64,000 bases of DNA. Source: Thermosipho sp. (in: thermotogales). GTDB lineage: Bacteria > Thermotogota > Thermotogae > Thermotogales > Fervidobacteriaceae. Location: NCBI GenBank assembly GCA_030153605.1, contig JASKLO010000005.1:1-64000 (forward strand). The letters are read 5' to 3'. Positions 27,223 to 37,900 of the stretch are shown here, piece after piece. The position numbers were made by a program, and so were the translations under genes. The first letter of the stretch is position 1. Each line of letters starts with the position of its first letter. The notes below the pieces were generated by a model. That model was not told the DNA's origin. It was given only the letters and a program-made list of their open reading frames with translations, and did not search any database.

Positions 27223-27582
27223 TTAGCTGTTAATTAATTTTGAAATAGTATCTTTAAGTTCTGTCAAATCAGAAGTTTTTACAACATATGCATTTGCAGC
27301 CCATGAAGCGAGATCACTTTTATAATGCGAATATGCTGTTAAAATAATAATCTTTGCATCTTTTTTAATTTCTCTAATTTTTCCTGCAACTTCTAATCCA
27401 TTCATTCCGGGCATTTCAATGTCTACGGTTACAAGATCATATTCTTTTTCTTTAAATTTCTTAATGGCTTCTCCTCCATTTTTTGCTTCGTCTACTACAT
27501 ATCCAGATTCTTCAAGTTCTTCTTTTATTAATAGTCTCATATTGTCTTCATCTTCGACAACTAATATCCTCTTTTTGCTCAT
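27223..27582 (-). CDS. Stand-alone response-regulator receiver protein (CheY-like)
   Basis: 119 residues, a receiver domain only. Conserved features are the acidic pair E-D-E-D near residue 10, the phosphoacceptor Asp in V-T-V-D-I-E-M-P-G near 54, the switch Thr in I-L-T-A-Y-S near 83, and the C-terminal Lys in Y-V-V-K-T near 105. With no output domain it must act through protein contact, as CheY or Spo0F do. No histidine kinase or flagellar gene is near. It has its own extended -10 promoter overlapping the end of the pullulanase gene and is followed by the terminator element before ileS. Confidence 0.92.
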   Translation of the reverse strand: MSKKRILVVEDEDNMRLLIKEELEESGYVVDEAKNGGEAIKKFKEKEYDLVTVDIEMPGMNGLEVAGKIREIKKDAKIIILTAYSHYKSDLASWAANAYVVKTSDLTELKDTISKLINS

Positions 27583-27622
27583 AAAATATCACCCCTTTCA
27601 ATGAAGAGGACTTACTAAACAC

Positions 27623-27631
27623 ATTATATCA
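27623..27631 (-). promoter_or_regulatory. Extended -10 promoter for the receiver gene
   Basis: Reverse-strand TGA-TATAAT, 41 bases before the ATG, in the gap after the pullulanase stop. The downstream ribosome site is AAGGGGTGATATTTT. Confidence 0.6.
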
Positions 27632-27635
27632 TAAT

Positions 27636-30167
27636 TTACTGATTCTTGTATAGTACATATGCTGAAATTCCATCTAAAACTAACTTTCCGGAAACTTTTT
27701 CTATTATTTCAGTTCCGGCTTTTTGAGAGTTAACAACCAAATTCCATTCGCCTTCTGGAAGTTCGTATTCAACTTGATTGATGTTTCCATTATAAATTAC
27801 CAATATATCTTTCCAACTGTCATTTCTTGCATTTCCTGTTATCATAAAAGATACTACTCTTCTTGTTTTACTATTGAATAATTTAAGGTGGTTTTTGATT
27901 TCATCTGCAGTAGTCATTCTAAAAGCAGGATGTTCTTTCCTTAATTTTATTAGTCCTTTGTAATATTCAAATACATCTAAATATTCATACTTTCTTTGAT
28001 AATCTAATCCGTTAATTGATATTGGAGCATTGTAAGAATTTTCGTTAAATTGCTTTGTTCTAGCAAAATCCTGTCCGGCATGGATAAAAGGAATTCCCTG
28101 TGATGTAAGAATTATAGCTCCTGCAAGTTTTTGAGCGTTTCTAAGCATTTCATCAGTCCATTCATGTTTGGTATCTGCTTTAGCAGCGAGATAATTTTTA
28201 TCCCATAAAGTGTGATTGTCATGACATGCAACGTAATTTATGGTTTCTTCTGGATCTGAGGCAAAACTTTTTATTCTATTATCGTAATAAATACTGCCAA
28301 CTACACCCCTTTTAACTCTTGTTTCTTTTCCAATAGCTCCAAGCAAAAATCCTTTCACTTTTGGGTCAAACACAGAGCCTCTTAAAGCATCTCTAAATTC
28401 ATCGTTGAATGCTGCAATGTGTGTCCCAGCAACATCACTTTTGCCAAATCTAATTGGTGCTCCCCAACCTCCCCAGGGTTCACCGTAAAGAATAATTGTA
28501 GGATCAATTTTGTGAACTTCTTTCTCAATTTCTAGCATAGTTTTTTTATCTATTAAACCCATTTGGTCGAATCTAAAGCCATCAACATGATATTCATTTA
28601 TCCAATAAAGTAGTGTATCAATGATATACTTCCTCATCATTGGTCTTTCTGAAGCAATAACATTTCCTACACCTGTTTCATTTAGATATGCACCTGTTTT
28701 ATCTAACCTGTAGAAATAATATGGAACAGTTTGATCAAATGGAGACAATTCACCTATACCAAATGTGTGCGGGAAAACCATGTCTAATATCACACGTATT
28801 CCTTTTTCATGGAGTTTTTGAACCATTTGTTTAACTTCATTGATTCTTACATAGGGATCATATGGATTTGTTGAGTATCTTCCCTCGGGTACAGTGAAGA
28901 GAACAGGATCGTAGCCCCAGTTATAACTTTTTTCAAAATCTTTATCTGCTTCATCACCAGTGTAAAAATCAAACATTGGAAGAATATGAACATGAGTTAC
29001 ACCAAGCTCAACAAGATGTGAAAGACCAGTTGAAACTCCACCAGGACCCTTAGTGTTTTCTTCAGTAAGTCCAATGTATGTTGCTTTATTTTTTACGCCA
29101 GAATTATCTAGTCCTGTCATATCTGCTATATGTATTTCATATATGATTGCATCTTCAAGTGCTTGCATGAAAGGTCTTACGTCTTTTTCCCAGTTTTGAG
29201 GATTTGTTTTAGAAAGGTCAATAACAGCACTTTTTGCAGAATTTTTGTAGACTGCTTTTGAGAAATAATCTATAGTTTCCCTTGTTTTTCCATAGCTTTC
29301 GAATCTATATTTGTAAAATACCCCGTCGAGATTTCCATCAACTTTTGCTTCCCAAACTCCATTTCCCATATATTTCATTTCAACAATTTCAAATGGTACC
29401 TCATCTTCTCCGTTTTTGTATAATAATACACTTGCCTTTTTTGAAACAGGAGACCAAGTTCTAAATATAGTATATTCTGGTGTGTATATATATCCAAGTT
29501 GGCCATCATAATAATATTCATCTAAAACATCCAACATATAAATAGTAGCAGGTTTAAATCCTTCTATATGTAATTGAACATTTTTTCTTAAATCGTTTTC
29601 TGTGAGTTCATCTTTAAGTGTGATTCTAATATAATTTGTTTCTGAAAGATCTGTTGGATCTGCCTTTTCAATTTTTAATACTTCTATTTCAGAATCATCA
29701 ACAGTTACTTTTATGTTTTTAAAGGTTTTTGTGTCTATAGTATTTGTGAGATACGCATCAATAATATTTTTTGATTTAGCAGCAGCAAAAAACACTCTTG
29801 GACTAGTATCTGGTTTGGTTGTATAAATTTCTTCAACGCCTTGCAAAATCCACACCTCCGCTTTTTCATTTTTTATATCAATAAATCTATCTTTTGCAAC
29901 ATCCTTCATTTGCCATTCATTAAGTCTAACTATTATTCCTACTTGTTCTAAGTCCATATCAAGTACAATTTTTGCAACAACTCCAAAATCATCTTTTTCA
30001 GTAAATTGGTAAGCTTTTCCTTCCATGGCAACAGGCTTCATAGGCCAAATCCAAAGATTCCAACCGGTATAATTGTTATCAAAACGATGGTAGTGAACAA
30101 TAATAGTTGTTTCTGCAAAAATTAGAAATGAGAGCAAAACCAAAAAGATAGTTAAATACCTTTTCAT
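27636..30167 (-). CDS. pulA: Type I pullulanase, secreted
   Basis: 843 residues. It hydrolyses alpha-1,6 links in pullulan and branched dextrins. A signal peptide (M-K-R-Y-L-T-I-F then a hydrophobic run, cut near F-A-E) is followed by a CBM41-type starch-binding domain ([11 protein letters not shown]...G-W-N-L-W-I-W), an intermediate region, a CBM48-like domain at about 225-310, and the GH13 barrel. The type I hallmark Y-N-W-G-Y-D-P is near 416. Catalytic residues sit in G-F-R-F-D (nucleophile Asp, near 533), Y-G-E-P-W (acid Glu) and C-H-D-N-H. There is no lipobox Cys, so it is free or anchored by the signal. It lies 15 bases after the maltosyltransferase gene, in the same operon. Confidence 0.95.
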   Translation of the reverse strand: MKRYLTIFLVLLSFLIFAETTIIVHYHRFDNNYTGWNLWIWPMKPVAMEGKAYQFTEKDDFGVVAKIVLDMDLEQVGIIVRLNEWQMKDVAKDRFIDIKNEKAEVWILQGVEEIYTTKPDTSPRVFFAAAKSKNIIDAYLTNTIDTKTFKNIKVTVDDSEIEVLKIEKADPTDLSETNYIRITLKDELTENDLRKNVQLHIEGFKPATIYMLDVLDEYYYDGQLGYIYTPEYTIFRTWSPVSKKASVLLYKNGEDEVPFEIVEMKYMGNGVWEAKVDGNLDGVFYKYRFESYGKTRETIDYFSKAVYKNSAKSAVIDLSKTNPQNWEKDVRPFMQALEDAIIYEIHIADMTGLDNSGVKNKATYIGLTEENTKGPGGVSTGLSHLVELGVTHVHILPMFDFYTGDEADKDFEKSYNWGYDPVLFTVPEGRYSTNPYDPYVRINEVKQMVQKLHEKGIRVILDMVFPHTFGIGELSPFDQTVPYYFYRLDKTGAYLNETGVGNVIASERPMMRKYIIDTLLYWINEYHVDGFRFDQMGLIDKKTMLEIEKEVHKIDPTIILYGEPWGGWGAPIRFGKSDVAGTHIAAFNDEFRDALRGSVFDPKVKGFLLGAIGKETRVKRGVVGSIYYDNRIKSFASDPEETINYVACHDNHTLWDKNYLAAKADTKHEWTDEMLRNAQKLAGAIILTSQGIPFIHAGQDFARTKQFNENSYNAPISINGLDYQRKYEYLDVFEYYKGLIKLRKEHPAFRMTTADEIKNHLKLFNSKTRRVVSFMITGNARNDSWKDILVIYNGNINQVEYELPEGEWNLVVNSQKAGTEIIEKVSGKLVLDGISAYVLYKNQ

Positions 30168-30182
30168 AAAATAACCTCCTTG

Positions 30183-32195
30183 TTAATCTACATTAATTTT
30201 TAAAATACAAAAATCTCCGGGATTTAAAGTTAATTTTATAATATTTGAAGGTGAGATAATGGGTATTTCTCCTTTTTTATCCCAAATTTTTGCATTCAAA
30301 ATATTAATTTCTTTTCCTTTTGTTTTATCAACAAATACTTCAAATTCCCTTTTCCATGAAAAATCTAAATTTGCAATTATCAATATTCCCTTTTCTTCAA
30401 TCCAGTATGAATAATTTGCCAAAAAACCGTCTTGATAATTAAAGTAAACATATCTGAATTTCCCATTGAAAATGAAATCTTTATATTTTTCTCTTTCATT
30501 CATTAAATTTTTAAGAAAAGAATATAATTCTTTATCATATGTATTCCAATGAAGAACATAGTGGTCAAAGAAAGCAAGTTTAGCATAAAATTCATCGTCA
30601 GGCGGTAAAACAGTTTTTCCCCAAATAGTATTATCCAATCCTAAGTTCATTGGCTGAATTTCTCCAAGTTCTTGCCCTGAATTTATATAAGGCACACCGT
30701 TTGGTAAAAAATATAGCAAAAATGGTCCAAGATATTTAAGTTTATTTCCAAATTCTCTTGCGGCAATTCTTGGAGTATCAGGTGTTTCAGCAGATGCCAA
30801 AAATGGTAATTTCATATTAATTGAAGTTTCTTCTACTAACTTATAAAATTCCTCTCTTCTTGCAACAGAGTACCAGGTATTTCCCAAAATAGCATGATAA
30901 CCATCATTTTTAGATTTTTCATCATTATTCATTTCAAGTTCTTCTGCAATAAAAACGAAAGATGGGTCATTATCTTTTGCCTTACTAATTATCATTTCTT
31001 GAAGTTTAGAAGGAAGAGCATGTCCCATATCAATCCTTGCACCATCAATTCCAAATCTTTTCTGATAAGAAGGAATGATATCTGAAAGATAATTCCACAA
31101 TTCTAAGTTTGGAATAGAACCTGGGAATTTACTTGCTTTAATTACATCAAATAATACGTAAGGTTTTTGAGTTTCAGGCACAAACTTTTTAGCTGCGATG
31201 GGGTTATCAAGATAGAGTCGTAAAAAAGTAACATCATCCCAGGTGGGTTGGTTGTCATTCACCCAATCAGAAAATCCTGGTGGTGTTACAATGCCAAATT
31301 CTCTAATAATGTTAACTAAAATATTACCATCCATATTTTTAACTTTCTCCCATTTTACGGGGTCAATCTTATCAGGGGAATCAACGAATTTTTTTAAGTG
31401 ATTTCTAACTTCAGAATTTCTATAAATTATGTCTAAATCTTTTTCATCAGGTATTTTAAAAGGAAGTTCTTCAATTCTTGGAGGTTTATAAGTAGCTAAA
31501 TCATCAATCTTAATCCAGTAGAACCAATCCGGATGTTCTCTTATAATATCAGAATCCCTAGAAGCAGTTCTAGGAATAAAGTCTAAGATTACTCTTATTC
31601 CTAAAATATGTGCAGCTTCGACTAATGCTTTAAATTCAGTTTCAACATTAAAGTCTTCTAATAGAGGATCATGATAACTTTCATCAAGAACTAAAGGATT
31701 TTTAACAGCATAAGGTGAACCAATACTTCCCTTTTTAAATAAATTACTTGATTTACTAACAGGAAGCATATAAAGAGTATTAACATTGAAAGATTTAAGA
31801 TGCAAAAGCAAAGGAATCATTTTAAGAAATGTTCCAGCTTCTTTAAAACCTAATATATCTGTTTCTTCAAACGTTCCAAAACCTTTATGGTTGTAGGCAG
31901 CAGTCATTCTAGGAAGAGAACCATAGACAACTGACTTATTGAACCAATTAGGATTGTTTTCTCCATTTAAGATCCCTAAAGATTTTGAATAATCTTTTTT
32001 TTCAGATTTGTCTAAAATAAAAGAAATAGCTGAATAAAAAAATTCATATGGGTCTACAAATATTTTTCCTTCTTTTTCTTCTACAATATCATTAAATATC
32101 TTTTTGTGATTTTCTATCCACAATTGAGGAATTGCATAATTTCGATGTTTAGAAATTTTTGACTTTAAAAAGTCTTTAATCTCATTTAAAACCAT
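30183..32195 (-). CDS. Maltosyltransferase (GH13, Thermotoga MTase type)
   Basis: 670 residues from ATG 32193-32195. The Thermotoga maritima enzyme moves maltosyl units between maltodextrins. Long motifs match what I recall of it: W-F-N-K-S-V-V-Y-G-S-L-P-R, T-A-A-Y-N-H-K-G-F-G, L-P-V-S-K-S-S-N-L-F-K-K-G, G-I-R-V-I-L-D-F-I-P-R-T-A-S-R-D-S-D, H-P-D-W-F-Y-W. Catalytic residues are in G-I-D-G-A-R-I-D-M-G-H-A (Asp), I-A-E-E-L-E (Glu) and A-E-T-P-D-T-P-R (Asp). There is no signal peptide, so it is cytoplasmic. The upstream ATG at 32220-32222 is in frame but overlaps an operator-like palindrome; GGAGGTG before 32195 decides the start. It is the first gene of an operon with pulA. Confidence 0.92.
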   Translation of the reverse strand: MVLNEIKDFLKSKISKHRNYAIPQLWIENHKKIFNDIVEEKEGKIFVDPYEFFYSAISFILDKSEKKDYSKSLGILNGENNPNWFNKSVVYGSLPRMTAAYNHKGFGTFEETDILGFKEAGTFLKMIPLLLHLKSFNVNTLYMLPVSKSSNLFKKGSIGSPYAVKNPLVLDESYHDPLLEDFNVETEFKALVEAAHILGIRVILDFIPRTASRDSDIIREHPDWFYWIKIDDLATYKPPRIEELPFKIPDEKDLDIIYRNSEVRNHLKKFVDSPDKIDPVKWEKVKNMDGNILVNIIREFGIVTPPGFSDWVNDNQPTWDDVTFLRLYLDNPIAAKKFVPETQKPYVLFDVIKASKFPGSIPNLELWNYLSDIIPSYQKRFGIDGARIDMGHALPSKLQEMIISKAKDNDPSFVFIAEELEMNNDEKSKNDGYHAILGNTWYSVARREEFYKLVEETSINMKLPFLASAETPDTPRIAAREFGNKLKYLGPFLLYFLPNGVPYINSGQELGEIQPMNLGLDNTIWGKTVLPPDDEFYAKLAFFDHYVLHWNTYDKELYSFLKNLMNEREKYKDFIFNGKFRYVYFNYQDGFLANYSYWIEEKGILIIANLDFSWKREFEVFVDKTKGKEINILNAKIWDKKGEIPIISPSNIIKLTLNPGDFCILKINVD

Positions 32196-32207
32196 AAGAC
32201 ACCTCCG

Positions 32208-32222
32208 TTGAAACGGTTCCAA
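32208..32222 (-). promoter_or_regulatory. LacI-type operator-like palindrome before the maltosyltransferase gene
   Basis: TTGGAACCGTTTCAA (reverse strand) is a 15-base palindrome with one mismatch and a central C; half-sites TTGrAAC resemble LacI/MalR-family operators. It lies just downstream of the predicted start point and upstream of the ribosome site, where a repressor would block transcription. No LacI-family gene is in the window. Confidence 0.55.
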
Positions 32223-32235
32223 ATTTGTTAAAAAA

Positions 32236-32244
32236 ATTATAACA
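32236..32244 (-). promoter_or_regulatory. Extended -10 promoter of the maltosyltransferase-pullulanase operon
   Basis: Reverse-strand TGT-TATAAT; the start point would fall near 32229, next to the palindrome. No strong -35 box. Confidence 0.65.
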
Positions 32245-32294
32245 TAGATTAAAGTATTTAAAAATAGAATTTTCAGAAAATTCCAAAATATGCC

Positions 32295-33089
32295 TTAAAT
32301 CAGAATATCTTCTTTTTCAAATATTTTTTGAGAAATAAATATAATTACAAAGCCTATTAGAATAATAAGAATGGAATTTAAAACATAAACGTTTTCATAT
32401 TTCACCGTATCTCCAAGAGAAATAAATTTGAATATTGTTAAATTTCTTATCCATTCTATTGAATTTACAGCATTTCCGAGTATATCAGCAGTAAACATTA
32501 TCAGAAAAATTCCCATGGAAGAAGAAATTGTAATTAAATTTTTTTGGAAAATGACAGAGAATAAAACTGTGAGACTTCCAAAAAATATCTCAATTACATA
32601 AAGATACAGAGAAAAACCTATAAGAATATTAGGATTATATTCGTAATGTACATATTTTCTGAAAAGGAATAGCACACTCAAGCAAAATAAAGCTGAAAAA
32701 ATAGTATAGTAAGTTAAAAGAGCAAAAACTTTTTTAACAAATAATTTTTTCCTATTTATTGGCTTAGTTAAAAGGTATTCGAGTGTTTTGGTTTCAAATT
32801 CTGAAACAAAAATGTTTGATGCAAGAATAACAGCAAAAATTCCTGCGAATATTTCAGCTGCAAACATTACTTTAGCGCTAAAAAATCCTTCTGGAGTTAT
32901 AAACTTTTCGGATATATTGAACATTTTTAGCATGAATTTTGGAAGAGAATTAATAAATTCTTGTAAAGAATCTGCATCCTCCATTATACCATCAATAAAG
33001 GGCGCAATCATACTCGAAAAAAACAATAAAACAGCGAACCAAATTAAAAAACTTTTTATGTTATGTTTTAATTCTTTTCTAAAAAGCAT
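32295..33089 (-). CDS. ABC-2 type transporter permease
   Basis: 264 residues with six hydrophobic helices; ABC-2/NosY-like layout with a cytoplasmic N terminus (F-R-K-E-L-K-H-N-I-K-S-F), a large first outer loop and the T-K-T-L-E-Y-L-L-T-K-P-I-N-R-K-K segment between helices 2 and 3. That segment is the coupling region in this family. It is similar in length and layout to the next gene, with E-F-x-T-K-T-x-E-x-L-L-x-K-P shared, so the two probably arose by duplication and form a heterodimer. Last gene of the operon; the cargo is unknown. Confidence 0.88.
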   Translation of the reverse strand: MLFRKELKHNIKSFLIWFAVLLFFSSMIAPFIDGIMEDADSLQEFINSLPKFMLKMFNISEKFITPEGFFSAKVMFAAEIFAGIFAVILASNIFVSEFETKTLEYLLTKPINRKKLFVKKVFALLTYYTIFSALFCLSVLFLFRKYVHYEYNPNILIGFSLYLYVIEIFFGSLTVLFSVIFQKNLITISSSMGIFLIMFTADILGNAVNSIEWIRNLTIFKFISLGDTVKYENVYVLNSILIILIGFVIIFISQKIFEKEDILI

Positions 33090-33099
33090 GGAGCACCTC

Positions 33100-33900
33100 C
33101 TAAATTTTTATATCTTGCTTTTTGAAAACTAATAAAGATAAATTGATGAAAGCTAAAGAAATAAGTAAAATAACAAAAGAATTAAAATAAGAAACTTCAA
33201 TATTTTTAATAGTTTCTATAACAGGCATATAATGAAAAATGCTTATTTTTTGAAGAAATTCAGTGTTTTCAACCCCTTCTGTAACAGTTGAAGCAAAATA
33301 CATGAAAAAAACCAGACCTAAAAGCAAAGAATTTGTAAGTTTACGATCTTTAATATATAAAGACAATAAAATTCCAAGCGAAGCAAAAAATATTTCAGTT
33401 ACAAAAAGATATAAAGCAAATGCAAAGAGAACCCTATTACTATATGAAGAGCTTACAAATAATTTGAAAAATAATAATTCACTTAAAAGAAAAACAACAA
33501 AAAGAATTATAAGTTCTATTATTATTGCCAAAGTTTTATGTGTAAAAATTTTCTTTCTTGAGAAAGGTTTGACGAGCAAAAATTCGATAGTTTTAGTGTC
33601 AAATTCTCCAGCAAATAACTTTGTGGAGAGTAAAGAGCCAAAAATACCAAAAAAGATAAACATAAATGTCATTCCCTCTGAACCAAATAAACCTTCTGGC
33701 CTCGACATAATTGAAATATCCATATTGAATGCTTTTAAAAAAGCGTCGGGCATTCTTTTTAGGAAAGTTGTAAATGGAGAGTTTTGTTTGGTAATTAAAT
33801 CAGTTATAGATGCGAACATTAAATTGAATAAAGTAATTACCAAAATCCAGATAAAAAGATTCTTAAAAGTATATTTTAATTCTTTTTTTACTAGTATCAT
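33100..33900 (-). CDS. ABC-2 type transporter permease (paralogue)
   Basis: 266 residues, six hydrophobic helices. It starts K-K-E-L-K-Y-T-F-K-N-L and carries the same coupling segment, F-D-T-K-T-I-E-F-L-L-V-K-P-F-S-R-K-K, as its neighbour. It follows the ATPase gene by 9 bases and precedes the second permease by 10. A long open frame on the opposite strand here (33263-34036) is a shadow. Function is export of an unknown substrate, and depends on an ATPase whose gene is frameshifted in this sequence. Confidence 0.88.
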   Translation of the reverse strand: MILVKKELKYTFKNLFIWILVITLFNLMFASITDLITKQNSPFTTFLKRMPDAFLKAFNMDISIMSRPEGLFGSEGMTFMFIFFGIFGSLLSTKLFAGEFDTKTIEFLLVKPFSRKKIFTHKTLAIIIELIILFVVFLLSELLFFKLFVSSSYSNRVLFAFALYLFVTEIFFASLGILLSLYIKDRKLTNSLLLGLVFFMYFASTVTEGVENTEFLQKISIFHYMPVIETIKNIEVSYFNSFVILLISLAFINLSLLVFKKQDIKI

Positions 33901-33909
33901 TTTTTCACC

Positions 33910-34766
33910 TCATTTGTATAATTCTAGGAAAATGTCTTCTAGTGCAGGACTTTTGATTTCTAGATCATTAAAATCTGTTTTTATTAAATCGTTTAAAAAT
34001 TCTTTTAATTTATTTGTTTTTATTTCAAAAACATAGATATTGTTTTTTTCAGAGTAATCATACTTTTTTAGATTATCTGAAAATTTAAGGTTGTAAACAT
34101 AAACAAGTTTTTTAGAAAAATCTCTAAGACTTTCAATTGTTCCAGATTTTACAATCACGCCGTCTTTAATCATTGCAAAGGAATCGCAAATTTTCTCTAC
34201 TTCTGAAAGAACATGTGAGGAGAATAAGATTGCGGCACCATTTTCTTTATGTCTTTTAATAAGTTCGTAAAATTTTTGTTGAACTAAAGGATCAAGTCCG
34301 TTTGTAGGTTCGTCAAGAATTAAATATTTTGGTTTATGCACTAATGCTTGTAAAATAGCAACTTTCTTTTTATTTCCAAGAGATAGATTTCTAAATTTTT
34401 TATTTAATTCTATTCCAAGTGTTTCAATTAATTCTTTTTCATATGATTTATCTATATTTTTGTAAAAGGAATTGTTAAATTCTAAAAATTCTTTACTTTC
34501 ATATCTCCATAAAAATTGACTTCCCCCGGAATATATCCGATATTTTCCTTGACTTTATCTATTTCAAATGGCATTTTAAAGTTTGAAATCAATGCTTCTC
34601 CCATATCAGGTTTTAAAAATCCCGTTAATATTCTTATTGTCGTAGTTTTTCCCGCACCATTAGGGCCAATAAGACCTAAAATTTCTCCTTCGTTTATTTC
34701 GAAGTTTACATTTTCTATTCCCCTACTTTTGCCATAATACTTCTTTAAATTTTTAACTTTAATCAT
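33910..34766 (-). pseudogene. ABC transporter ATP-binding protein gene with one-base frameshift
   Basis: The N-terminal part (34766 to about 34490) has Walker [11 protein letters not shown], then runs into TAG at 34482-34484 after G-D-M-K-V-K-N-F. Adding one base in the A run at about 34491-34496 restores [11 protein letters not shown] and an unbroken frame to 33910. That frame has an odd signature L-S-L-G-N-K-K-K, Walker B Y-L-I-L-D-E-P-T-N, the D-loop G-L-D-P and the switch H-V-L-S-E. The joined protein would be about 285 residues, a normal length. This could be a true mutation, a slippage site or a sequence error. The downstream half could start at ATG 34339-34341, but would lack Walker A. 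Confidence 0.85.
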
Positions 34767-34857
34767 TTTTTGTTCCTCCTATTTTAAAATTATGATCAAT
34801 TTCATTATATCAAATTATAGCTTGAAATATAAATAAAATACTAAAATAACAAAAGAG

Positions 34858-34866
34858 TGATATAAT
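34858..34866 (+). promoter_or_regulatory. Extended -10 promoter of the O-antigen-ligase-like gene
   Basis: TGA-TATAAT, 38 bases before the TTG start, no clear -35 box. Confidence 0.6.
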
Positions 34867-34903
34867 TTAGTTTGAAATTGGAAAGAAATAAAAGGAGGGG
34901 ATT

Positions 34904-37900
34904 TTGTTGTTTAACGATATATTGATGCATATAACAGTTGTATTAGTTGCATTATTTGCACATCCAAAACTAACATATGAATTTAGCGTCCCTAAATATG
35001 CAATACTTACCTTGGCTATTTCTATTCTTTTTACTGTATTGTTATTCAAATGGTTAAAAGAAAAGAAAATTAGGTTTTATATATCAACCGCTCATGTTTT
35101 GTGGTTTTTGTTTGCAGTTGTTTCTATAATTTCAAGCTTTAATGTTCTAAGAGATAATCCTTTTTATTTTAGGCAGTCTTTTGATATAGCATTGTATGTT
35201 TTATTTAATGTCCTTTTAGCAATCTATTTTAGCGCCACCTATAAGGATAAAAGAAGAATAAATACTCTTTTATTCACTTTTTTGATTACCTCTTTAATAA
35301 TTTCATTAGACGCTCTCTTGAATTTTTACCTTGGTATTGATTTATTTTTGGGGAACGTTGGTGAACCATTTACAAGAGCAGCTATTAAAGCCACGGTAGG
35401 AAATGTTATTTTTACTGCTAACTATATTGATATGCTTTTGCCTATAGCACTATATTTCATATTAAGTTTTGATTTAGGAATTGAAAAACCAACGTTTATT
35501 AAGGTTTTTTCAATAAAATTGTTTGCGGCAATTACATTTATTGTTGGTCTAGTGGCTGTTGTGGTTTCGCAAACCAGATCAGAATATTTGGCAATTATTA
35601 TAATGACCGCTTTATATGTGATTTTTTATTTTGTTTGGGGAAGAAAAAAGAAAGATAAAGCATTTGAACAAATTAGAGAATCAGATGAAGAATTAGCTAA
35701 AAAATTGAAGCGTTTAACTCGTTATATTTTTGCTATAGTTTTAATACTTTCATTGTTGATTATTGTTATTTACAATACCCCAAATCCTCTTACAGGAAAC
35801 GGTAAACTAAGTATGACAAATAGATTTGCAGCGATGGCTTCTGTGTCAAGTAAAGATGAAAGATTTCTATCTTGGTTTACTTCACTGGAATTATGGGAAG
35901 ATCATAAATTGTTTGGCAGCGGGATTGGAACTTATCAACTTTTATCTATAACTAAGATGGGTGAATATTTAGATAAACATCCAGAATTGTATTATGGTTG
36001 GAATAATTTTAAAAGAGCTCATAATGACTATTTCCAGATTCTTGGTGAAACAGGTTTAGTAGGATTTATTTTAATAATTTTACTTTTATTAACTTTGGCG
36101 TATTACTTTTTTACTATTCCAAAAAGAATTGAAGATAAAGATGATTTAATACTATTTCTATCGCTATCTATTGCAGTAGTTGGTTTTGCAATTCAAAGTG
36201 TATTTAGTTTTCCAGGACATCTTCTTCCAAATGCTTTGGCAGCTACCTTTTTCGCCAGCGTAGCTGTTGGGCCATACTTTACTAAAAAAGAACTGAAAGA
36301 GTTAAAAGGTGGCTTGGCAATACTAGTTTCTATACTAGTTGTTTTATCAGTTTATACTTCTACATATCTAAGATGGAATCATTTTATTTCTGAAGTGTAT
36401 TTTAAGAGTGGTAATACCTCATATATGACTTATGTAAAAATAATGGAAGAATTACCTAAAGTTGATAGTTATATAAATCAACTTGAAAATAATTTAAAAG
36501 AACTTGAGAATTATAGTGGACAGTATTCTTATTTGAATCCACAAACATGGAAAAAACAAAAACAACAGGAATATTTACAAAAAGGTTTACCATATAACGA
36601 ACTTGATATAGAAAATCAAAGGCTTGCAGAAATAAATAAAATAAAAAGTCAAATACTTTCTCAGATTTCTCAATTAAAATCTCAAAAAGCTAAATTACCG
36701 CAATTGGCTATACAATATTATGAAAAAGCAAAGACAGAACTTATAAAAAGTGTAAGTTTAAATCATACATATGGGAAATCTTATTTTTATCTTGGAACAT
36801 TATCTGTTCAAGATTACAGATTAAATAATTTGAAAAACAATATTCAAACTCATTATAAGGAAATTTTTTCTCAAGAATTTGATGAATTTCAAAAAATTAT
36901 CTATGAAAAATACAAATATAGATGGCTTGAAAAATTAATTCCATATATTGAGAAAAACCCAGATGTACTTACTAAATTTGATTTTGCTACTATGCAAGCT
37001 CTCATCGATTCGATAGGTATTTATGAGACCTCATTACTTTCTTTTAATGAAAGGAATACATACAAAGCACTTGCAATGCGCTACCATTCCTTACATAATA
37101 TGGCCAAACAATTGTTATCTGTTTTACCGAAAGAAAGTGAGTATTACAATTATGTAAAAGAACTAGTAGTTAGGTATTTTGAAAATTATACAAAATATGT
37201 AAAAACAACAATTTATAATATGCCAGGTGGTTGGAATAGATTCCCAGATTGGAAGAATCCAGATATTTCCAAAGAAACAGCAGGCCAGGATATTTACAGA
37301 TTTTATGCTGGTATGACCTTAAAATTACAACCTCCAACAGTTATACCAGTGAGAGAGTTATTATACTGGTTAGCACATATGGAGATAAAAGCTGTTAAGT
37401 ATATGACCTTAAAAGGCGTTTGGGGTGTTCCAAATGGTGTTTTGGATTTTCTACATGCAACTGCATTTGAATATTACAAAGCAGGTCAAGAACAAGAAAC
37501 TTTATATGATTTAGAGAAATTAGCAAGATTGTATGAAGATTCATATAAGGATGCAAAAGAGCAAATACTAAAATATACAAAGAGCTTAGAAAGTACAGTT
37601 GAAAGTATAAAAGAAACTTATAAGCAAAAATTAAAAGATTTATTAGTAGAATCAAATGTACCTAATCCTGCGATAGATGTTGTCCTAAATTTGTTTGTGG
37701 AAAAAATTAACGATATTGAAGAGTCATTTAAATCATATAATTATTTAGGATTGGAAGCATCGTTTATGCAAAATCTAATGAAGACTGAATCTTCAAAATG
37801 GTTTGATCAAAGGAAGAATAACACATGGGTGGTAATTTCTGTGGAAAAACTTAATGAGTTTATTTCAAAATTAAGAGAATTGGGATTAAGTATAGAAATA

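Noticed and set aside
33263-34036. 257-codon open frame on the forward strand
   Set aside because: It lies opposite the ABC-2 permease and ATPase genes, has no ribosome site, and its composition (Lys/Ser/Asn-rich, no domain) is that of an antisense shadow.
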